Shown: positions 1-10,281, numbered from the stretch's first letter. The stretch is 64,000 bases of DNA from Alloalcanivorax marinus (GCF_016785095.1 NZ_JAEKJB010000002.1:434001-498000), one strand, 5' to 3'. A program made the numbers and translations. Notes: a model not told the origin generated them from the sequence alone.

Positions 1-66
1 CGTAACCGCTACCTGGGTTACGTGGATTTCACCGAGGAGAACAACATCTCCGCCGAGCCGGATTAA
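1..66 (+). CDS. 3' end of an unidentified gene
   Basis: The first 22 codons of the window stay open in frame 1 and end at TAA (64-66). The visible residues end in NNISAEPD, an acidic tail. Most of the gene lies upstream of the window, so no family can be assigned. It is followed directly by a REP-like hairpin pair and then by the convergent lysophospholipase-like gene. Confidence 0.55.
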   Translation, partial: RNRYLGYVDFTEENNISAEPD

Positions 67-77
67 AGTTCGGCGCA

Positions 78-158
78 ATCGCGGCTGAAGCGGAGTGCCG
101 CCCAGCCGCTCCTACGGGGCTTTAGAATGCGGTAGGAGCGGCTTCGGCCGCGATCCGG
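78..158. repeat. REP-like inverted pair (site A)
   Basis: Two head-to-head copies of a palindromic unit whose core is GTAGGAGCGGCT...AGCCGCGAT. The right copy (132-158) is the short form, GTAGGAGCGGCTTCGGCCGC followed by GATCCGG. The left copy (78-115, minus orientation) is a longer form with an extra GGGCGG-containing segment between the arms. The pair sits between two convergent genes, typical of REP/BIME elements in pseudomonad-like genomes. Related copies occur near 6854-6939 and 11171-11251. Confidence 0.75.
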
Positions 159-166
159 CGCTGGCG

Positions 167-1081
167 TCACAAACGCCGGTTCAGCCACTCCAACAGTGTC
201 TGGCGGACCTCCGGGGCGCAGTAATCATTGAGGATTTCATGGCGGCCCTTGGGGCAATCCAGACGCTGCAGCGGCAGCCCGCGGCGGCGCAGTGCCTTTT
301 CCAGACGATCCATGCCCTTGCCGCCGCCGCTCATGGGGTCCTCGCGACCGCCCAGCAACAGCACTGGCAAGTTCGCCGGCAGCGCCGCCAGGCCCTTGCC
401 GGACTGAATGCGCGCCAGCGCCGACACCAGCGCCACCCAGGTGGCGTTGGTGCACTGAAAACCGCACTTCGGGTCCTCGATGTAGGCGGCCACCTGGGCC
501 GGGTCGGCGCTCAACCAGTCGAAGTCGGTGCGCGCGTCGGGCACGCTGCGCGCCCAGGCACGGAAGGTGAGGGTGTCGATCAGGTTGCTCTGGCCGCGCG
601 CGCCCTGGCGCCGTTGCTGCCAGCGCAGCACCGGCAGCAGGGTGCGATAGTAGGCGCTGGCGTGGTAGTCGCTGCCGCACAGTACCAGGCCGTCCAGCCG
701 GTCGCCGAATCGCTCGGCCCCGGCCAGGGCCAGAAACGAACCCATGCTGTGGCCGCCCAGCACCAACGGGCCGGGGTGGCGCTCGGCCACGGTATCGATG
801 ACGCGCTCGATATCGCTCATCACCTTTTGCCAGCCGTCGTCGTCGGCGAAATGGCCGGGCGGGTCGGCGCCGTCCATGCTGATGCCATGGCCGCGATGGT
901 CCGGGCAATACAGGTTCCAGCCGTGCTCGGCGAGAATTTCGCCCAGGGCCTGATAGCGGGCGCCGTGCTCGGCCATGCCATGCAGCCAGATCAAGGTGCC
1001 CAGCGATTCGCTGGCACGCCATTCATGCACGCCGATGGTGTGGCCGTCGACGGCGCCAATAACGAAGCAGTCCGAAGTCAT
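167..1081 (-). CDS. alpha/beta hydrolase, lysophospholipase/monoacylglycerol lipase-like
   Basis: 304 residues, the usual length for the PldB/monoglyceride-lipase (serine aminopeptidase S33) group. The oxyanion-loop HGM lies at residues 34-36, DHRGHG at 61-66 and the nucleophile elbow GHSMG at 110-114 (Ser112). An Asp in GGREDP near 250 and a His in KGRHE near 280 complete a plausible triad. There is no signal peptide, so it is probably cytoplasmic or membrane-associated. The family cleaves an acyl ester from a lysophospholipid or monoglyceride, but the exact substrate cannot be read from sequence. It is divergent from the M61 peptidase gene, with about 75 bp between the starts. Confidence 0.85.
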   Translation of the reverse strand: MTSDCFVIGAVDGHTIGVHEWRASESLGTLIWLHGMAEHGARYQALGEILAEHGWNLYCPDHRGHGISMDGADPPGHFADDDGWQKVMSDIERVIDTVAERHPGPLVLGGHSMGSFLALAGAERFGDRLDGLVLCGSDYHASAYYRTLLPVLRWQQRRQGARGQSNLIDTLTFRAWARSVPDARTDFDWLSADPAQVAAYIEDPKCGFQCTNATWVALVSALARIQSGKGLAALPANLPVLLLGGREDPMSGGGKGMDRLEKALRRRGLPLQRLDCPKGRHEILNDYCAPEVRQTLLEWLNRRL

Positions 1082-1155
1082 GGTAGAGGGGTTCCCCAGA
1101 AACAGTGCTGAACATGTATCATGACGGGCCCCTCGTCGCCAGTTAAGGAGTCGGT

Positions 1156-2967
1156 GTGATTCATTACCGGATTCGTCCGCTCAGACCGGAAGCCCATCTG
1201 TTCCAGATCACCCTGACCGTGGCCGCGCCCACCCCGGAAGGCCAGGGGCTGACGCTGCCGGCCTGGATTCCGGGCAGCTACATGATCCGCGATTTCGCCC
1301 GCCATATCGTCAGCCTGGAAGCCCGCGCCGGCGACCAGGTGCTGGACGTGGCCAAGATCGACAAGCAAACCTGGCAGCTGCCGCCGGTGGACGGGCCGGT
1401 GACCGTGGATTACCAGGTCTACGCCTGGGATTTGTCGGTACGCGGTGCCCATCTGGATACCACCCACGGCTATTTCAACGGTCCCTGCGTGTTCCTCGCC
1501 GCCATGGGGTTCGAGGACCAGCCCTGCGAAGTGGACATCGAGGCCCCGGACGGCGCCGCCTACGGCACCTGGAAACTGGCCACCGGCCTGGAGCGGGTAA
1601 GCGGGCCGGAGCTGGGCTTCGGTCGCTTCCGCGCCGACGACTACGACGCGCTGCTTGATCATCCGGTGGAGATGGGTGATTTCGACCACGCCGAATTCGA
1701 GGCTTGTGGCGTTCCCCACCAGGTGGTGCTCAGCGGTCGCCACCGGGCGGACATGGCGCGGCTGTGTCGGGACCTGCGACCGATCTGCGAGCATCATATC
1801 AAGCTGTTCGGCGAGCCGGCGCCGATGAAGCGCTATGTGTTCATGACCCTGGTCACCAACGGCTACGGCGGCCTGGAGCACCGCAACTCCACCAGTCTGA
1901 TGAGCCCGCGCACCGATCTGCCCCTGCGCACCGACGCCCCGGACCAGGTCCGCGACGGCTATCGCAGCTACCTGGGCCTGTGCAGCCACGAATATCTCCA
2001 CACCTGGAACGTCAAACGCATCAAGCCGGAGGCGTTCACTCCCTTCGACCTGCGCGGCGAGGTGTACACTGAATTGCTGTGGGCCTTCGAGGGCATTACC
2101 AGCTATTACGACGATCTGTCCCTGGCGCGCACCGGGCTGATCAGCCCACGGAGCTATCTGGAGCTGCTCGGCCAGACCATTACCCGGGTGTATCGCGGCC
2201 AGGGCCGCTTTAAGCAGACCGTCACCGAATCCAGCTTCGACGCCTGGACGCGTTTTTATCAGCAGGACGAGAACGCGCCCAACGCCATCGTCAGCTATTA
2301 CGCCAAGGGGGCGCTGATCGCTCTGGCTCTGGATCTGACCCTGCGTCGCGCCACCAACGACGAGAAAAGCCTGGATGATCTCATGCGGCTGCTGTGGCAA
2401 CGCCACGGCCAGACCGGGCAGGGCGTGCCGGAGCAGGGTATCCGGCCGCTGGCGGAGGAAGTGGCCGGTACCGATCTGGGCGATTTCTTCGACCTGGCCC
2501 TGTACCGCACCGAGGACCTGCCGCTGGAGGAACTGCTTGCCGAGCGCGGCGTTACCTTGAACTGGCGGGCCGCCGAAGGGCACGGCGACAATGGTGGCAA
2601 ACCGGGTGGCAAACCGGGCGAAAAATCCGACCGCTCGCCGGTGCACCTGGGGGTGCGCGTGGCGGCGGACCCGGGCGGCGCCCGGGTGCAGGTGGCTTAC
2701 GAGCAGGGCGCGGCAATGGCCGCCGGCCTGTCCGCCGGCGATGTGATCATCGCCGTGGACGGCATCAAGGTGGACGCGGGCTCGCTGGACACCGTCCTGG
2801 CCGGTTACAGCGAAGGTGAACGGGTGGAGGTGCACGCCTTCCGCCGCGACGAGCTGATGCGGTTCACCGTGGCGCTGGCACCGTCGGAGCCGACCACCGC
2901 CTGGCTGAGCATGGACGGCGACGAGCTCAACGATAAGGGCCGGGCCTGGTTGTTCAATCGCCGCTAA
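1156..2967 (+). CDS. M61 family peptidase (glycyl aminopeptidase-like) with C-terminal PDZ domain
   Basis: 603 residues. The zinc site HEYLH is at residues 278-282, preceded by GGLEH at 238-242, the M61 counterpart of the exopeptidase motif in M1 enzymes. The first ~170 residues form the family's beta-rich N-terminal domain, and residues ~495-585 look like a PDZ domain (AAGLSAGDVIIAVDG). The GTG start is chosen because AAGGAG (1145-1150) lies five bases upstream and the family's N-terminal strand begins here. A low-complexity GGKPGGKPGEK linker precedes the PDZ part. No signal peptide is seen. M61 members hydrolyse N-terminal glycine or alanine; the physiological substrate is unknown. The hrpA start follows five bases after the stop. 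Confidence 0.9.
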   Translation: MIHYRIRPLRPEAHLFQITLTVAAPTPEGQGLTLPAWIPGSYMIRDFARHIVSLEARAGDQVLDVAKIDKQTWQLPPVDGPVTVDYQVYAWDLSVRGAHLDTTHGYFNGPCVFLAAMGFEDQPCEVDIEAPDGAAYGTWKLATGLERVSGPELGFGRFRADDYDALLDHPVEMGDFDHAEFEACGVPHQVVLSGRHRADMARLCRDLRPICEHHIKLFGEPAPMKRYVFMTLVTNGYGGLEHRNSTSLMSPRTDLPLRTDAPDQVRDGYRSYLGLCSHEYLHTWNVKRIKPEAFTPFDLRGEVYTELLWAFEGITSYYDDLSLARTGLISPRSYLELLGQTITRVYRGQGRFKQTVTESSFDAWTRFYQQDENAPNAIVSYYAKGALIALALDLTLRRATNDEKSLDDLMRLLWQRHGQTGQGVPEQGIRPLAEEVAGTDLGDFFDLALYRTEDLPLEELLAERGVTLNWRAAEGHGDNGGKPGGKPGEKSDRSPVHLGVRVAADPGGARVQVAYEQGAAMAAGLSAGDVIIAVDGIKVDAGSLDTVLAGYSEGERVEVHAFRRDELMRFTVALAPSEPTTAWLSMDGDELNDKGRAWLFNRR

Positions 2968-2972
2968 AGTAC

Positions 2973-5900
2973 ATGACCGAAACTTCATTACAGGATCTTT
3001 ATCAACGTCTGCGGCAGGCCCGGGCCGGGGACCGGCCGCGCCTGAAAAAACGCCTGGACGGTCTGGCCCGGCGTTTCAGCGCCGGCGGTCGCGACCAGGT
3101 GGCCGCCGCCATCGAGCGCTCCGTGGCCGCCCGGGAACGCCGTCGTGGGTTACTGGCGGCGCCGCTGGAATGGCCGGACCTGCCGGTGGTACGCCATCGC
3201 GAGGAGCTGGCGGCGGCGATCCGCGATCACCAGGTGGTGGTGGTGGCCGGCGAAACCGGCTCCGGCAAGACCACCCAGCTGCCCAAGATCTGCCTGGAGC
3301 TGGGACGTGGCGTGGATGGCTACATCGGTCACACCCAGCCGCGTCGGCTGGCGGCCCGTTCGGTGGCGGCGCGGCTTGCCGAGGAGTTGCACACCCGGGT
3401 TGGCGAGAAGGTCGGCTACAAGGTGCGCTTCAGTGAGCAGGTCGGCGAGGACAGCCTGATCAAGCTGATGACCGATGGCATGCTGCTCAGCGAGATTCAG
3501 AACGACCGCTTCCTCCATCAGTACGACACTCTGATCATCGACGAGGCCCATGAACGCAGCCTCAATATCGACTTCCTGCTCGGTTACCTGAAACAACTGT
3601 TGCCGCGCCGTCCGGACCTGAAGGTAATCATTACCTCGGCGACCATCGATCATGAGCGCTTCGCCGAGCACTTCCACGGCGCGCCGGTGTTCGAGGTATC
3701 CGGGCGCACCTATCCGGTGGAGATCCGCTACCGCCCGCCGGAGGGCGATCGCGACCTGGGCCCCCAGGTGGAGGATGTGCTGCGTGAGATTCAGCGCGAG
3801 GAGCGCCGCGACGGCCCGCCAACAGCCCGGGACGTGCTGGTGTTTCTGAGCGGTGAGCGCGACATCCGCGACGTGCACCACCACCTCAAGCGCTGTGAGT
3901 TCCGCGACACGGAGCTGCTGCCGCTGTACGCGCGCTTGAGCGGCGCTGAACAGCAGCGGGTGTTCTCCGGCCACCGGGGGCGGCGGGTGGTGCTCAGTAC
4001 CAATGTGGCGGAAACCTCCCTCACGGTGCCCGGCATTCGTTATGTGATCGACGCCGGCACCGCCCGCATCAGCCGCTACAGCGTGCATTCCAAGGTGCAG
4101 CGGTTGCCGGTGGAACCGGTGGCCCAGGCCAGCGCCAATCAGCGCGCCGGGCGCAGTGGCCGGCTGATGCCGGGCATCTGCTTCCGCCTCTACGATGAGG
4201 ACGATTTCCTGCAGCGACCGGAATTCACCGATCCGGAAATCCAGCGCACCAATCTGGCGGCGGTGATCCTGCAAATGTCGGACCTGCGCCTGGGCGCGGT
4301 GGAGGACTTCCCGTTCATGGAACCGCCGGATGGCCGGCTGATTCGTGACGGTTACCGGCTGCTGGAGGAGTTGGGCGCCCTGGACGGCAAACGCAAGCCC
4401 ACGCCCCTGGGGCGGCAACTGGCGCGCTTCCCCCTGGACCCGACCCTGGCGCGCATGGTGGTGGGTGGCGCCGACAAGAAGGCCCTGCGTGAGGTGCTGG
4501 TGATCGTCGCCGCCCTGGCGGTGCAGGACCCCCGCGAGCGGCCCCGGGACAAGCAGCAGCAGGCGGACCAGGCCCACCAGCCGTTCGAGGATAAGGACAG
4601 CGATTTCCTGTGGTTCCTTAACCTCTGGCAATGGACGGAGGAGCAGCGCGAGGCGCAGTCACGCAATCAGTTTGAAAAGACCCTGAAGAAAACCTTCCTG
4701 GCGCCGTCGCGCATGCGGGAGTGGCGCGATACCCATCGCCAGTTGTTGCTGCTGGCCCGGGAACAGGGCTGGACCCTGAACGCCGAGCCGGCGGAATACG
4801 AGGCTATTCACCGGGCCCTGCTCACCGGCCTGCTGGGCAATGTGATGCAGCGCGGCGAGGAGGGCGAATGGCTCTCCACCCGCAACCGCAAACCGCTGAT
4901 CTGGCCGGGTTCCACCCTGAGCAAACGGGCGGGCAAGAAGAACGGCGCCCGCTGGCTGATGGCCGCCGAACAGGTTGAAACCAGCCGCTTGTTCGCCCGC
5001 TGCGTGGCGCGCATCGAGCCGCAATGGGTGGAACAGGAAGCGGCGCACCTGATCAAGCGCCAGTATTTCGAGCCGCACTGGTCGAAGAAACGCGGCTGTG
5101 TGATGGCCAAGGAACAGGTCAATCTGTTCGGCCTGATCCTGGCGTCCGGCCGGCGTGTTAACTACGGTCCCCTGGACCCGCCCCTGGCCCGGGAACTGAT
5201 GATTCGCGAAGGTCTGGTGGACGGCCAGCTGACCCGCGAACCGCCATTCGTGAAGGCCAACCGGGAGCGCCTGGAACGGCTTGAGGACATGGAGCACAAG
5301 CTGCGCCGCCGCGACATCCTGGTGGACGAGGAAGCGCGGGTGGCGTTCTATGACCAGCGTTTGCCGGACGGGTTGTACACGCTTACCCACCTGGAAACCT
5401 GGTATCGCAAGGAAGCCAGCGAAGCGCAACGCCGGGCTCTGCTGATGGACGATGACTTCCTGCTCTCGCGCAGCCCGGACCTGCGCCAGGACGCCTTCCC
5501 CGACCAGCTCGACCTGGATGGCCTGACGCTGCCGCTGGAATACAGCTTCGAACCCACCGGCGACACCGACGGCGTGACCCTGGTGGTGCCGGTGGCGGCC
5601 CTGGATCAGGTGCCGGAGGAGCGCCTGGACTGGCTGGTGCCCGGCTTGCTGCGCGAGAAGCTGGAGGCGCTGATCCGCGGCCTGCCCAAGGCGCGCCGCC
5701 GGCATTTCGTGCCGGTGCCGGATTACGTGGAGGCGTTGATGGAATCCCTGGCGCCGGATCGGCCGCTGCTGCCGGCCATGACCCGGGAACTGCAGCGCAT
5801 GACCGGCGTGCGGGTGGAGCAGGAAGAATGGCCGGTGGAACGGATTCCCGACTACCTGCGCATGAACCTGCGGCTGGTGGACGGCGACGGCGCCACTCTG

Positions 5901-6845
5901 CGTGAGGGCCGTGATCTGGCGGCGCTGCGGCGCGCCTTCGCCGACCAGGTGCAGGCCGCCGCCGAGACCGCCGGCCAGCGCGAGCCGGACCCGGAAGGCC
6001 GGGACTGGTGTTTCGCCGAGCTGCCGGACAGCGAGGAGGTGGCGCAGGGCGGGGTGCGGTTGCGTTACTTCCCGGGGCTGGAGGATGGCGGCGAGACCGT
6101 GGCCCGGCGCCGCTGGTCCGATGCCGATGACGCCGCCTGGCACCACGGCTATGGGTGCGCCCGCCTGGCGCTGCTGGCCCTGGGCGATCAGGTGCGTGCC
6201 CTGAAACGCTTCGCCGGCCAGCAGCCGGGCTTCCAGAAGCTCAAGGCGGACAAGTCGGAACTGGGCCGGCGGGGCCTGGAGCGGGTACTGCTGCGCATCG
6301 CCGCCGACCATTTCCGTTTCCATTCCGAGCCGGTGCGTGCCGAGGCGGACTGGCGCGCTCGTTTCGATACCGGGCGCGGGGACTTCGTGGCCGCCGCCGA
6401 GAACGCCCTGGGCGAATACGGTCGGCTGTTCGCGGCTTACCGGGGCGTGATGGGCCGTCTGGAGAAGAACTTTCCGCTCGCCTGGGCCCATGCCCACCGG
6501 GACCTGAAAACCCAGCTCGCCGACCTGTTCGGCGATGATTTTCCGCTGGCGGTGGAGGCGGACTGGCTGAGCGAATACCCCCGCTACCTGGCGGCGCTGG
6601 AACAGCGCCTGGAAAAACTCAGCGGCCAGGCCGGCCGCGACCGGGCCCTGGTGGCGGAACTGGAGGATTTTCAGGAACGCTACCGGCGCCGCGCCGGTGA
6701 TACGCCGGCCTGGCGGCAACCGCCCCCGTTGCGGCTGTTCCGCTGGATGATCGAGGAATACCGGGTGAGTCTGTTCGCCCAGCCCCTGGGTACCAGGGTG
6801 ACGGTGTCCGCCAAGCGGCTCAACAAGCAGTGGGAAGCCTGTTGA
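2973..6845 (+). CDS. hrpA: ATP-dependent RNA helicase HrpA
   Basis: 1290 residues, close to E. coli HrpA (about 1300). It is a DEAH-box helicase: Walker A GETGSGKTT at 93-101, DEAH at 190-193, SAT motif near 222, and QRAGRSGR in the second RecA domain. These are followed by the winged-helix/ratchet region and the long C-terminal DUF3418 part typical of HrpA rather than HrpB. The role known for the family is ATP-driven remodelling of RNA and rescue of stalled ribosomes. It begins five bases after the M61 peptidase, so the two are probably co-transcribed. A REP-like pair follows the stop. Confidence 0.97.
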   Translation: MTETSLQDLYQRLRQARAGDRPRLKKRLDGLARRFSAGGRDQVAAAIERSVAARERRRGLLAAPLEWPDLPVVRHREELAAAIRDHQVVVVAGETGSGKTTQLPKICLELGRGVDGYIGHTQPRRLAARSVAARLAEELHTRVGEKVGYKVRFSEQVGEDSLIKLMTDGMLLSEIQNDRFLHQYDTLIIDEAHERSLNIDFLLGYLKQLLPRRPDLKVIITSATIDHERFAEHFHGAPVFEVSGRTYPVEIRYRPPEGDRDLGPQVEDVLREIQREERRDGPPTARDVLVFLSGERDIRDVHHHLKRCEFRDTELLPLYARLSGAEQQRVFSGHRGRRVVLSTNVAETSLTVPGIRYVIDAGTARISRYSVHSKVQRLPVEPVAQASANQRAGRSGRLMPGICFRLYDEDDFLQRPEFTDPEIQRTNLAAVILQMSDLRLGAVEDFPFMEPPDGRLIRDGYRLLEELGALDGKRKPTPLGRQLARFPLDPTLARMVVGGADKKALREVLVIVAALAVQDPRERPRDKQQQADQAHQPFEDKDSDFLWFLNLWQWTEEQREAQSRNQFEKTLKKTFLAPSRMREWRDTHRQLLLLAREQGWTLNAEPAEYEAIHRALLTGLLGNVMQRGEEGEWLSTRNRKPLIWPGSTLSKRAGKKNGARWLMAAEQVETSRLFARCVARIEPQWVEQEAAHLIKRQYFEPHWSKKRGCVMAKEQVNLFGLILASGRRVNYGPLDPPLARELMIREGLVDGQLTREPPFVKANRERLERLEDMEHKLRRRDILVDEEARVAFYDQRLPDGLYTLTHLETWYRKEASEAQRRALLMDDDFLLSRSPDLRQDAFPDQLDLDGLTLPLEYSFEPTGDTDGVTLVVPVAALDQVPEERLDWLVPGLLREKLEALIRGLPKARRRHFVPVPDYVEALMESLAPDRPLLPAMTRELQRMTGVRVEQEEWPVERIPDYLRMNLRLVDGDGATLREGRDLAALRRAFADQVQAAAETAGQREPDPEGRDWCFAELPDSEEVAQGGVRLRYFPGLEDGGETVARRRWSDADDAAWHHGYGCARLALLALGDQVRALKRFAGQQPGFQKLKADKSELGRRGLERVLLRIAADHFRFHSEPVRAEADWRARFDTGRGDFVAAAENALGEYGRLFAAYRGVMGRLEKNFPLAWAHAHRDLKTQLADLFGDDFPLAVEADWLSEYPRYLAALEQRLEKLSGQAGRDRALVAELEDFQERYRRRAGDTPAWRQPPPLRLFRWMIEEYRVSLFAQPLGTRVTVSAKRLNKQWEAC

Positions 6846-6853
6846 GTGAGGCT

Positions 6854-6939
6854 GGATTCGCGGCTGAAGCCGCTCCTAAGGCACATTCAACGCGCCAGGA
6901 GCGACCAACGCTGTAGGCGCGACTTCAGTCGCGATCCGG
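6854..6939. repeat. REP-like inverted pair (site B)
   Basis: Left unit 6854-6880 is a compact palindrome, CGCGGCTGAAGCCGCTCCTA, in minus orientation. Right unit 6913-6939 is a diverged copy, GTAGGCGCGACTTCAGTCGC followed by GATCCGG, in plus orientation. The two face each other across about 32 bases, as at site A. It lies between the end of hrpA and the promoter of the ketosynthase gene. Confidence 0.75.
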
Positions 6940-6977
6940 TTTATGGCCTTTGCGCCGGACCTGTCATATCCGGATAA

Positions 6978-7007
6978 TTGACCTATTTACTGTCGCGGCG
7001 CTCTACT
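6978..7007 (+). promoter_or_regulatory. candidate sigma-70 promoter for the ketosynthase gene
   Basis: TTGACC (6978-6983), an 18-base spacer and TCTACT (7002-7007), 33 bases upstream of the GTG start at 7040. The -35 matches consensus in five of six positions and the -10 in four. It is placed correctly for the chosen start, which would lie inside the untranslated leader if the longer open frame from 6950 were used. Confidence 0.4.
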
Positions 7008-7039
7008 TTTCGGAGCGCCCTTTGCGCGAGGACAGGCTT

Positions 7040-8170
<1,131 letters not shown>

Positions 8171-8227
8171 AGCGCCGTTTTCGTGGATCTCCACGTAACC
8201 TTTACCCGGTCCGTGCATCCATGGGTG

Positions 8228-8254
8228 GCGTGGCGCTGAAAAATGGCGCCACGC
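8228..8254. promoter_or_regulatory. 9-bp perfect inverted repeat upstream of the EGxCG peptide gene
   Basis: GCGTGGCGC (8228-8236) and GCGCCACGC (8246-8254) flank the nine-base loop TGAAAAATG. The loop lies about 17 bases upstream of an AT-rich AATAAT (8260-8265), which could be a -10 box. The repeat could be an operator over the -35 region or a terminator of the ketosynthase transcript, but no T-run follows it. Function is inferred only from position. Confidence 0.35.
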
Positions 8255-8307
8255 GACACAATAATGTTCATACATCCGGAAGCACTACCGTTTTCAGGAG
8301 ATCCATC

Positions 8308-8556
8308 ATGGCTAAGCAAAGCAAACTGAATCCTTTCGCCGTCACCCTGGGCGCCGCCGTGGTCGCCTCGGCCATGTCCGTGCCGGCCGTGCAGGCCGCC
8401 GAGAACCCGTTCGGCGCCACCGACCTGGCCAGTGGCTATCAGCTCGCCGATAACCACGGCAAGGACGCCGAGGGCAAATGCGGTGACGATAAATCCACCG
8501 AGGGCAGCTGCGGCGGCGACAAGTCCTCCGAAGGCAGCTGCGGCGGCCAGGGCTGA
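8308..8556 (+). CDS. hvfA: secreted EGxCG-repeat precursor peptide (HvfA/bufferin type)
   Basis: 82 residues. The ATG at 8308 follows CAGGAG with good spacing. Residues 1-30 are a Sec signal peptide ending AVQA. The mature part ends in three copies of EGxCG with a ten-residue period: EGKCG (55-59), EGSCG (65-69) and EGSCG (75-79). Each has an Asp/Lys/Ser-rich spacer, and the only cysteines are in the motifs. This is the pattern of HvfA/bufferin precursors, whose motif cysteines are converted by an MNIO enzyme into heterocycles that bind copper. The two partner genes follow within 13 bases. The sequence shows motif, signal and context; metal identity here is inferred. Confidence 0.88.
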   Translation: MAKQSKLNPFAVTLGAAVVASAMSVPAVQAAENPFGATDLASGYQLADNHGKDAEGKCGDDKSTEGSCGGDKSSEGSCGGQG

Positions 8557-8568
8557 TCCCGGAGCCGA

Positions 8569-9432
8569 ATGATGACGGCTTTCCCCGTGACCGGCACCGG
8601 TCTGGGGTTGCGGCGGGCCCTGATGGGCCCGCTGTCCAATACCCCGGCTCCGCCGCTGGATTTTCTGGAAGTGGCGCCGGAGAACTGGATTCCCATGGGC
8701 GGGCGGTTGGGCCGTGATTTCCGTGCCCTTACCGAACGCTTTCCGTTCGTCACCCATGGCTTGAGCCTGTCCCTGGGCGGCCCCGAGCCACTGGACTTCG
8801 AACTGCTCGGCCATATCAAGGCGTTTCTCGCCGAGCACCGCATCCGCGCCTACACCGAGCATCTCAGTTACTGCGGCGACCACGGTCATCTCTATGATCT
8901 GATGCCGATCCCGTTCACCGAGGAAGCGGTGCGCTACGTGGCGGACCGCATCCGCCGGACGCAGGATTTTCTTGGCCAGCGCATCGCCGTCGAGCACGTC
9001 AGTTACTACGCCGCGCCGCCGGTGCGCGAAAGCGCCGCTCTCGGCGAGCTGGAGTTCGTGCGCGCGGTGCTCGAGGAGGCTGACTGCGGCTTGCTGCTGG
9101 ACGTGAACAACGCCTACGTGAATGGCGTCAACCATGGCTACGACGCCGCCGATTTCATTCGCGGCCTGCCCGGTGAGCGGATTTTCTACGTGCACGTGGC
9201 CGGCCATTTCGATGAAGCCGAGGACCTCAAGGTGGACACCCATGGCGCGCCGGTGATCGATCCGGTGTGGCGCCTGCTGGAGGTGGCCTATGAACACTTC
9301 GGCGTGCTGCCAACCCTGCTGGAGCGGGATTTCAATTTCCCGCCCTTCGATACCCTGTGCGACGAGCTGCGCCGCATCGGAGATATCCAGGGGCGTCACG
9401 GCGGCGCCGCCACGGCGATCCGGAGCGCCTGA
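8569..9432 (+). CDS. hvfB: MNIO family (DUF692) peptide-modifying enzyme
   Basis: 287 residues, the normal size for DUF692 (TIM-barrel, MbnB/HvfB-like multinuclear non-heme iron oxidative enzymes). Candidate metal ligands are His63 (HGLSLSLG), His98 (EHLSY), Glu142 (VEHVSYY), Asp178 and Asn181 ([11 protein letters not shown]), His209 and His213 (HVAGH), Asp223 and His225 (DTHG) and Glu252 (ERDFN). These enzymes oxidise precursor cysteines using two or three iron ions and O2. Two tandem ATGs (8569 and 8572) precede the protein; GGAG is better spaced from the second. The stop overlaps the start of the next gene (TGATG). Confidence 0.93.
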   Translation: MMTAFPVTGTGLGLRRALMGPLSNTPAPPLDFLEVAPENWIPMGGRLGRDFRALTERFPFVTHGLSLSLGGPEPLDFELLGHIKAFLAEHRIRAYTEHLSYCGDHGHLYDLMPIPFTEEAVRYVADRIRRTQDFLGQRIAVEHVSYYAAPPVRESAALGELEFVRAVLEEADCGLLLDVNNAYVNGVNHGYDAADFIRGLPGERIFYVHVAGHFDEAEDLKVDTHGAPVIDPVWRLLEVAYEHFGVLPTLLERDFNFPPFDTLCDELRRIGDIQGRHGGAATAIRSA

Positions 9433-10202
9433 TGGAACCGGAATTCCAGCGCATCCAGAGACGCTTCGCCGCCCATCTGCGTGATCCCGAGCGCCACCCG
9501 GCGCCGGAGGGCATCGAGGAGCGCCGCCTGGCGATCTACCGCACTCTGTTTTTCAACAACATCAACGGCTTTCTGGAGAAGGGCTTCCCGGTGCTGCGCG
9601 CCCTGTACGCCGATCACGACTGGCGCCGGCTGGTGCGTGCCTTTTTCGACGGTCACCGCAGCGCTTCACCCTACTTTCTCGATATCCCGGGGGAGTTCGT
9701 GCGTTTCCTCGACGAGGAATACAGCGCCCTCGCCAGTGATCCGCCGTTCCTGGTGGAGCTGGCCCACTACGAGTGGATGGAAGTGGTGATCGATACTCGC
9801 CAGGATACCCGGCCCACCGGCAACCTGCGCCCGGAGGGCGACCTGCTGCGTGGCGTGCCCTGCCTGTCACCGCTGCACGCGGTGCTGCAGTACCGCTGGC
9901 CGGTGCATCGCATCGGCCCGGATTACCGGCCCGGGACGCCGCCGGAGCAGCCGGTGTGGTTGCTGGTCTACCGCGACCAGGAGGAGCGGGTGGCGTTCAT
10001 GGAGATCAACGCGGTGACCGCCCGCCTGCTGGCCCTGATCGAGGCCCATCCGTCGTTGAGCGGCGCCGGGGTGCTGGCGTTGCTGGCGGAGGAAATGGCG
10101 CACCCTGATCCGCGAGCGGTGCGTGATTTTGGCGCCGAGCTGTTGGCGGGCCTGCGCCAGCGCGGCCTGATTCTGGGGACATGGCTCACGGAACCCGCAT
10201 GA
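9432..10202 (+). CDS. hvfC: DUF2063 partner protein of the MNIO enzyme
   Basis: 256 residues from the ATG at 9432, which overlaps the hvfB stop codon by one base; frame reading before this point belongs to hvfB. The N-terminal ~95 residues (RRLAIYRTLFFNNINGFLE, then FPVLRALYAD and DIPGEFVRFLDEEY) match the DUF2063 helical domain. The C-terminal half is the usual mixed extension with a winged-helix look (MEINAVTARLLALIEA). In characterised systems this subunit presents the precursor peptide to the DUF692 enzyme. No DoxX-like fourth gene (HvfD) follows; mlaA comes next, behind its own promoter. Confidence 0.9.
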   Translation: MEPEFQRIQRRFAAHLRDPERHPAPEGIEERRLAIYRTLFFNNINGFLEKGFPVLRALYADHDWRRLVRAFFDGHRSASPYFLDIPGEFVRFLDEEYSALASDPPFLVELAHYEWMEVVIDTRQDTRPTGNLRPEGDLLRGVPCLSPLHAVLQYRWPVHRIGPDYRPGTPPEQPVWLLVYRDQEERVAFMEINAVTARLLALIEAHPSLSGAGVLALLAEEMAHPDPRAVRDFGAELLAGLRQRGLILGTWLTEPA

Positions 10203-10217
10203 GTGGCGGTGGGGCGG

Positions 10218-10248
10218 TTGCTCTCCGTGCCGCCGGGGCCGCTATAAT
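10218..10248 (+). promoter_or_regulatory. candidate sigma-70 promoter of mlaA
   Basis: A perfect TATAAT at 10243-10248 with TTGCTC at 10218-10223 gives a 19-base spacer. This is on the long side, with only a half-matching -35. It starts 16 bases after the hvfC stop and about 35 bases before the mlaA GTG, suggesting mlaA is transcribed separately from the peptide cluster. Confidence 0.45.
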
Positions 10249-10281
10249 GCGCCGACCCTGACGTTTAAGAAGGACACCGCC

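Noticed and set aside
1078..2988. Minus-strand open frame covering the whole M61 peptidase gene
   Set aside because: No motif; the plus-strand protein has a zinc site, PDZ domain and ribosome binding site.
6950..7039. N-terminal 30-residue extension of the ketosynthase
   Set aside because: The stretch holds a promoter, shows no KASIII similarity, and the GTG at 7040 has a better ribosome site.
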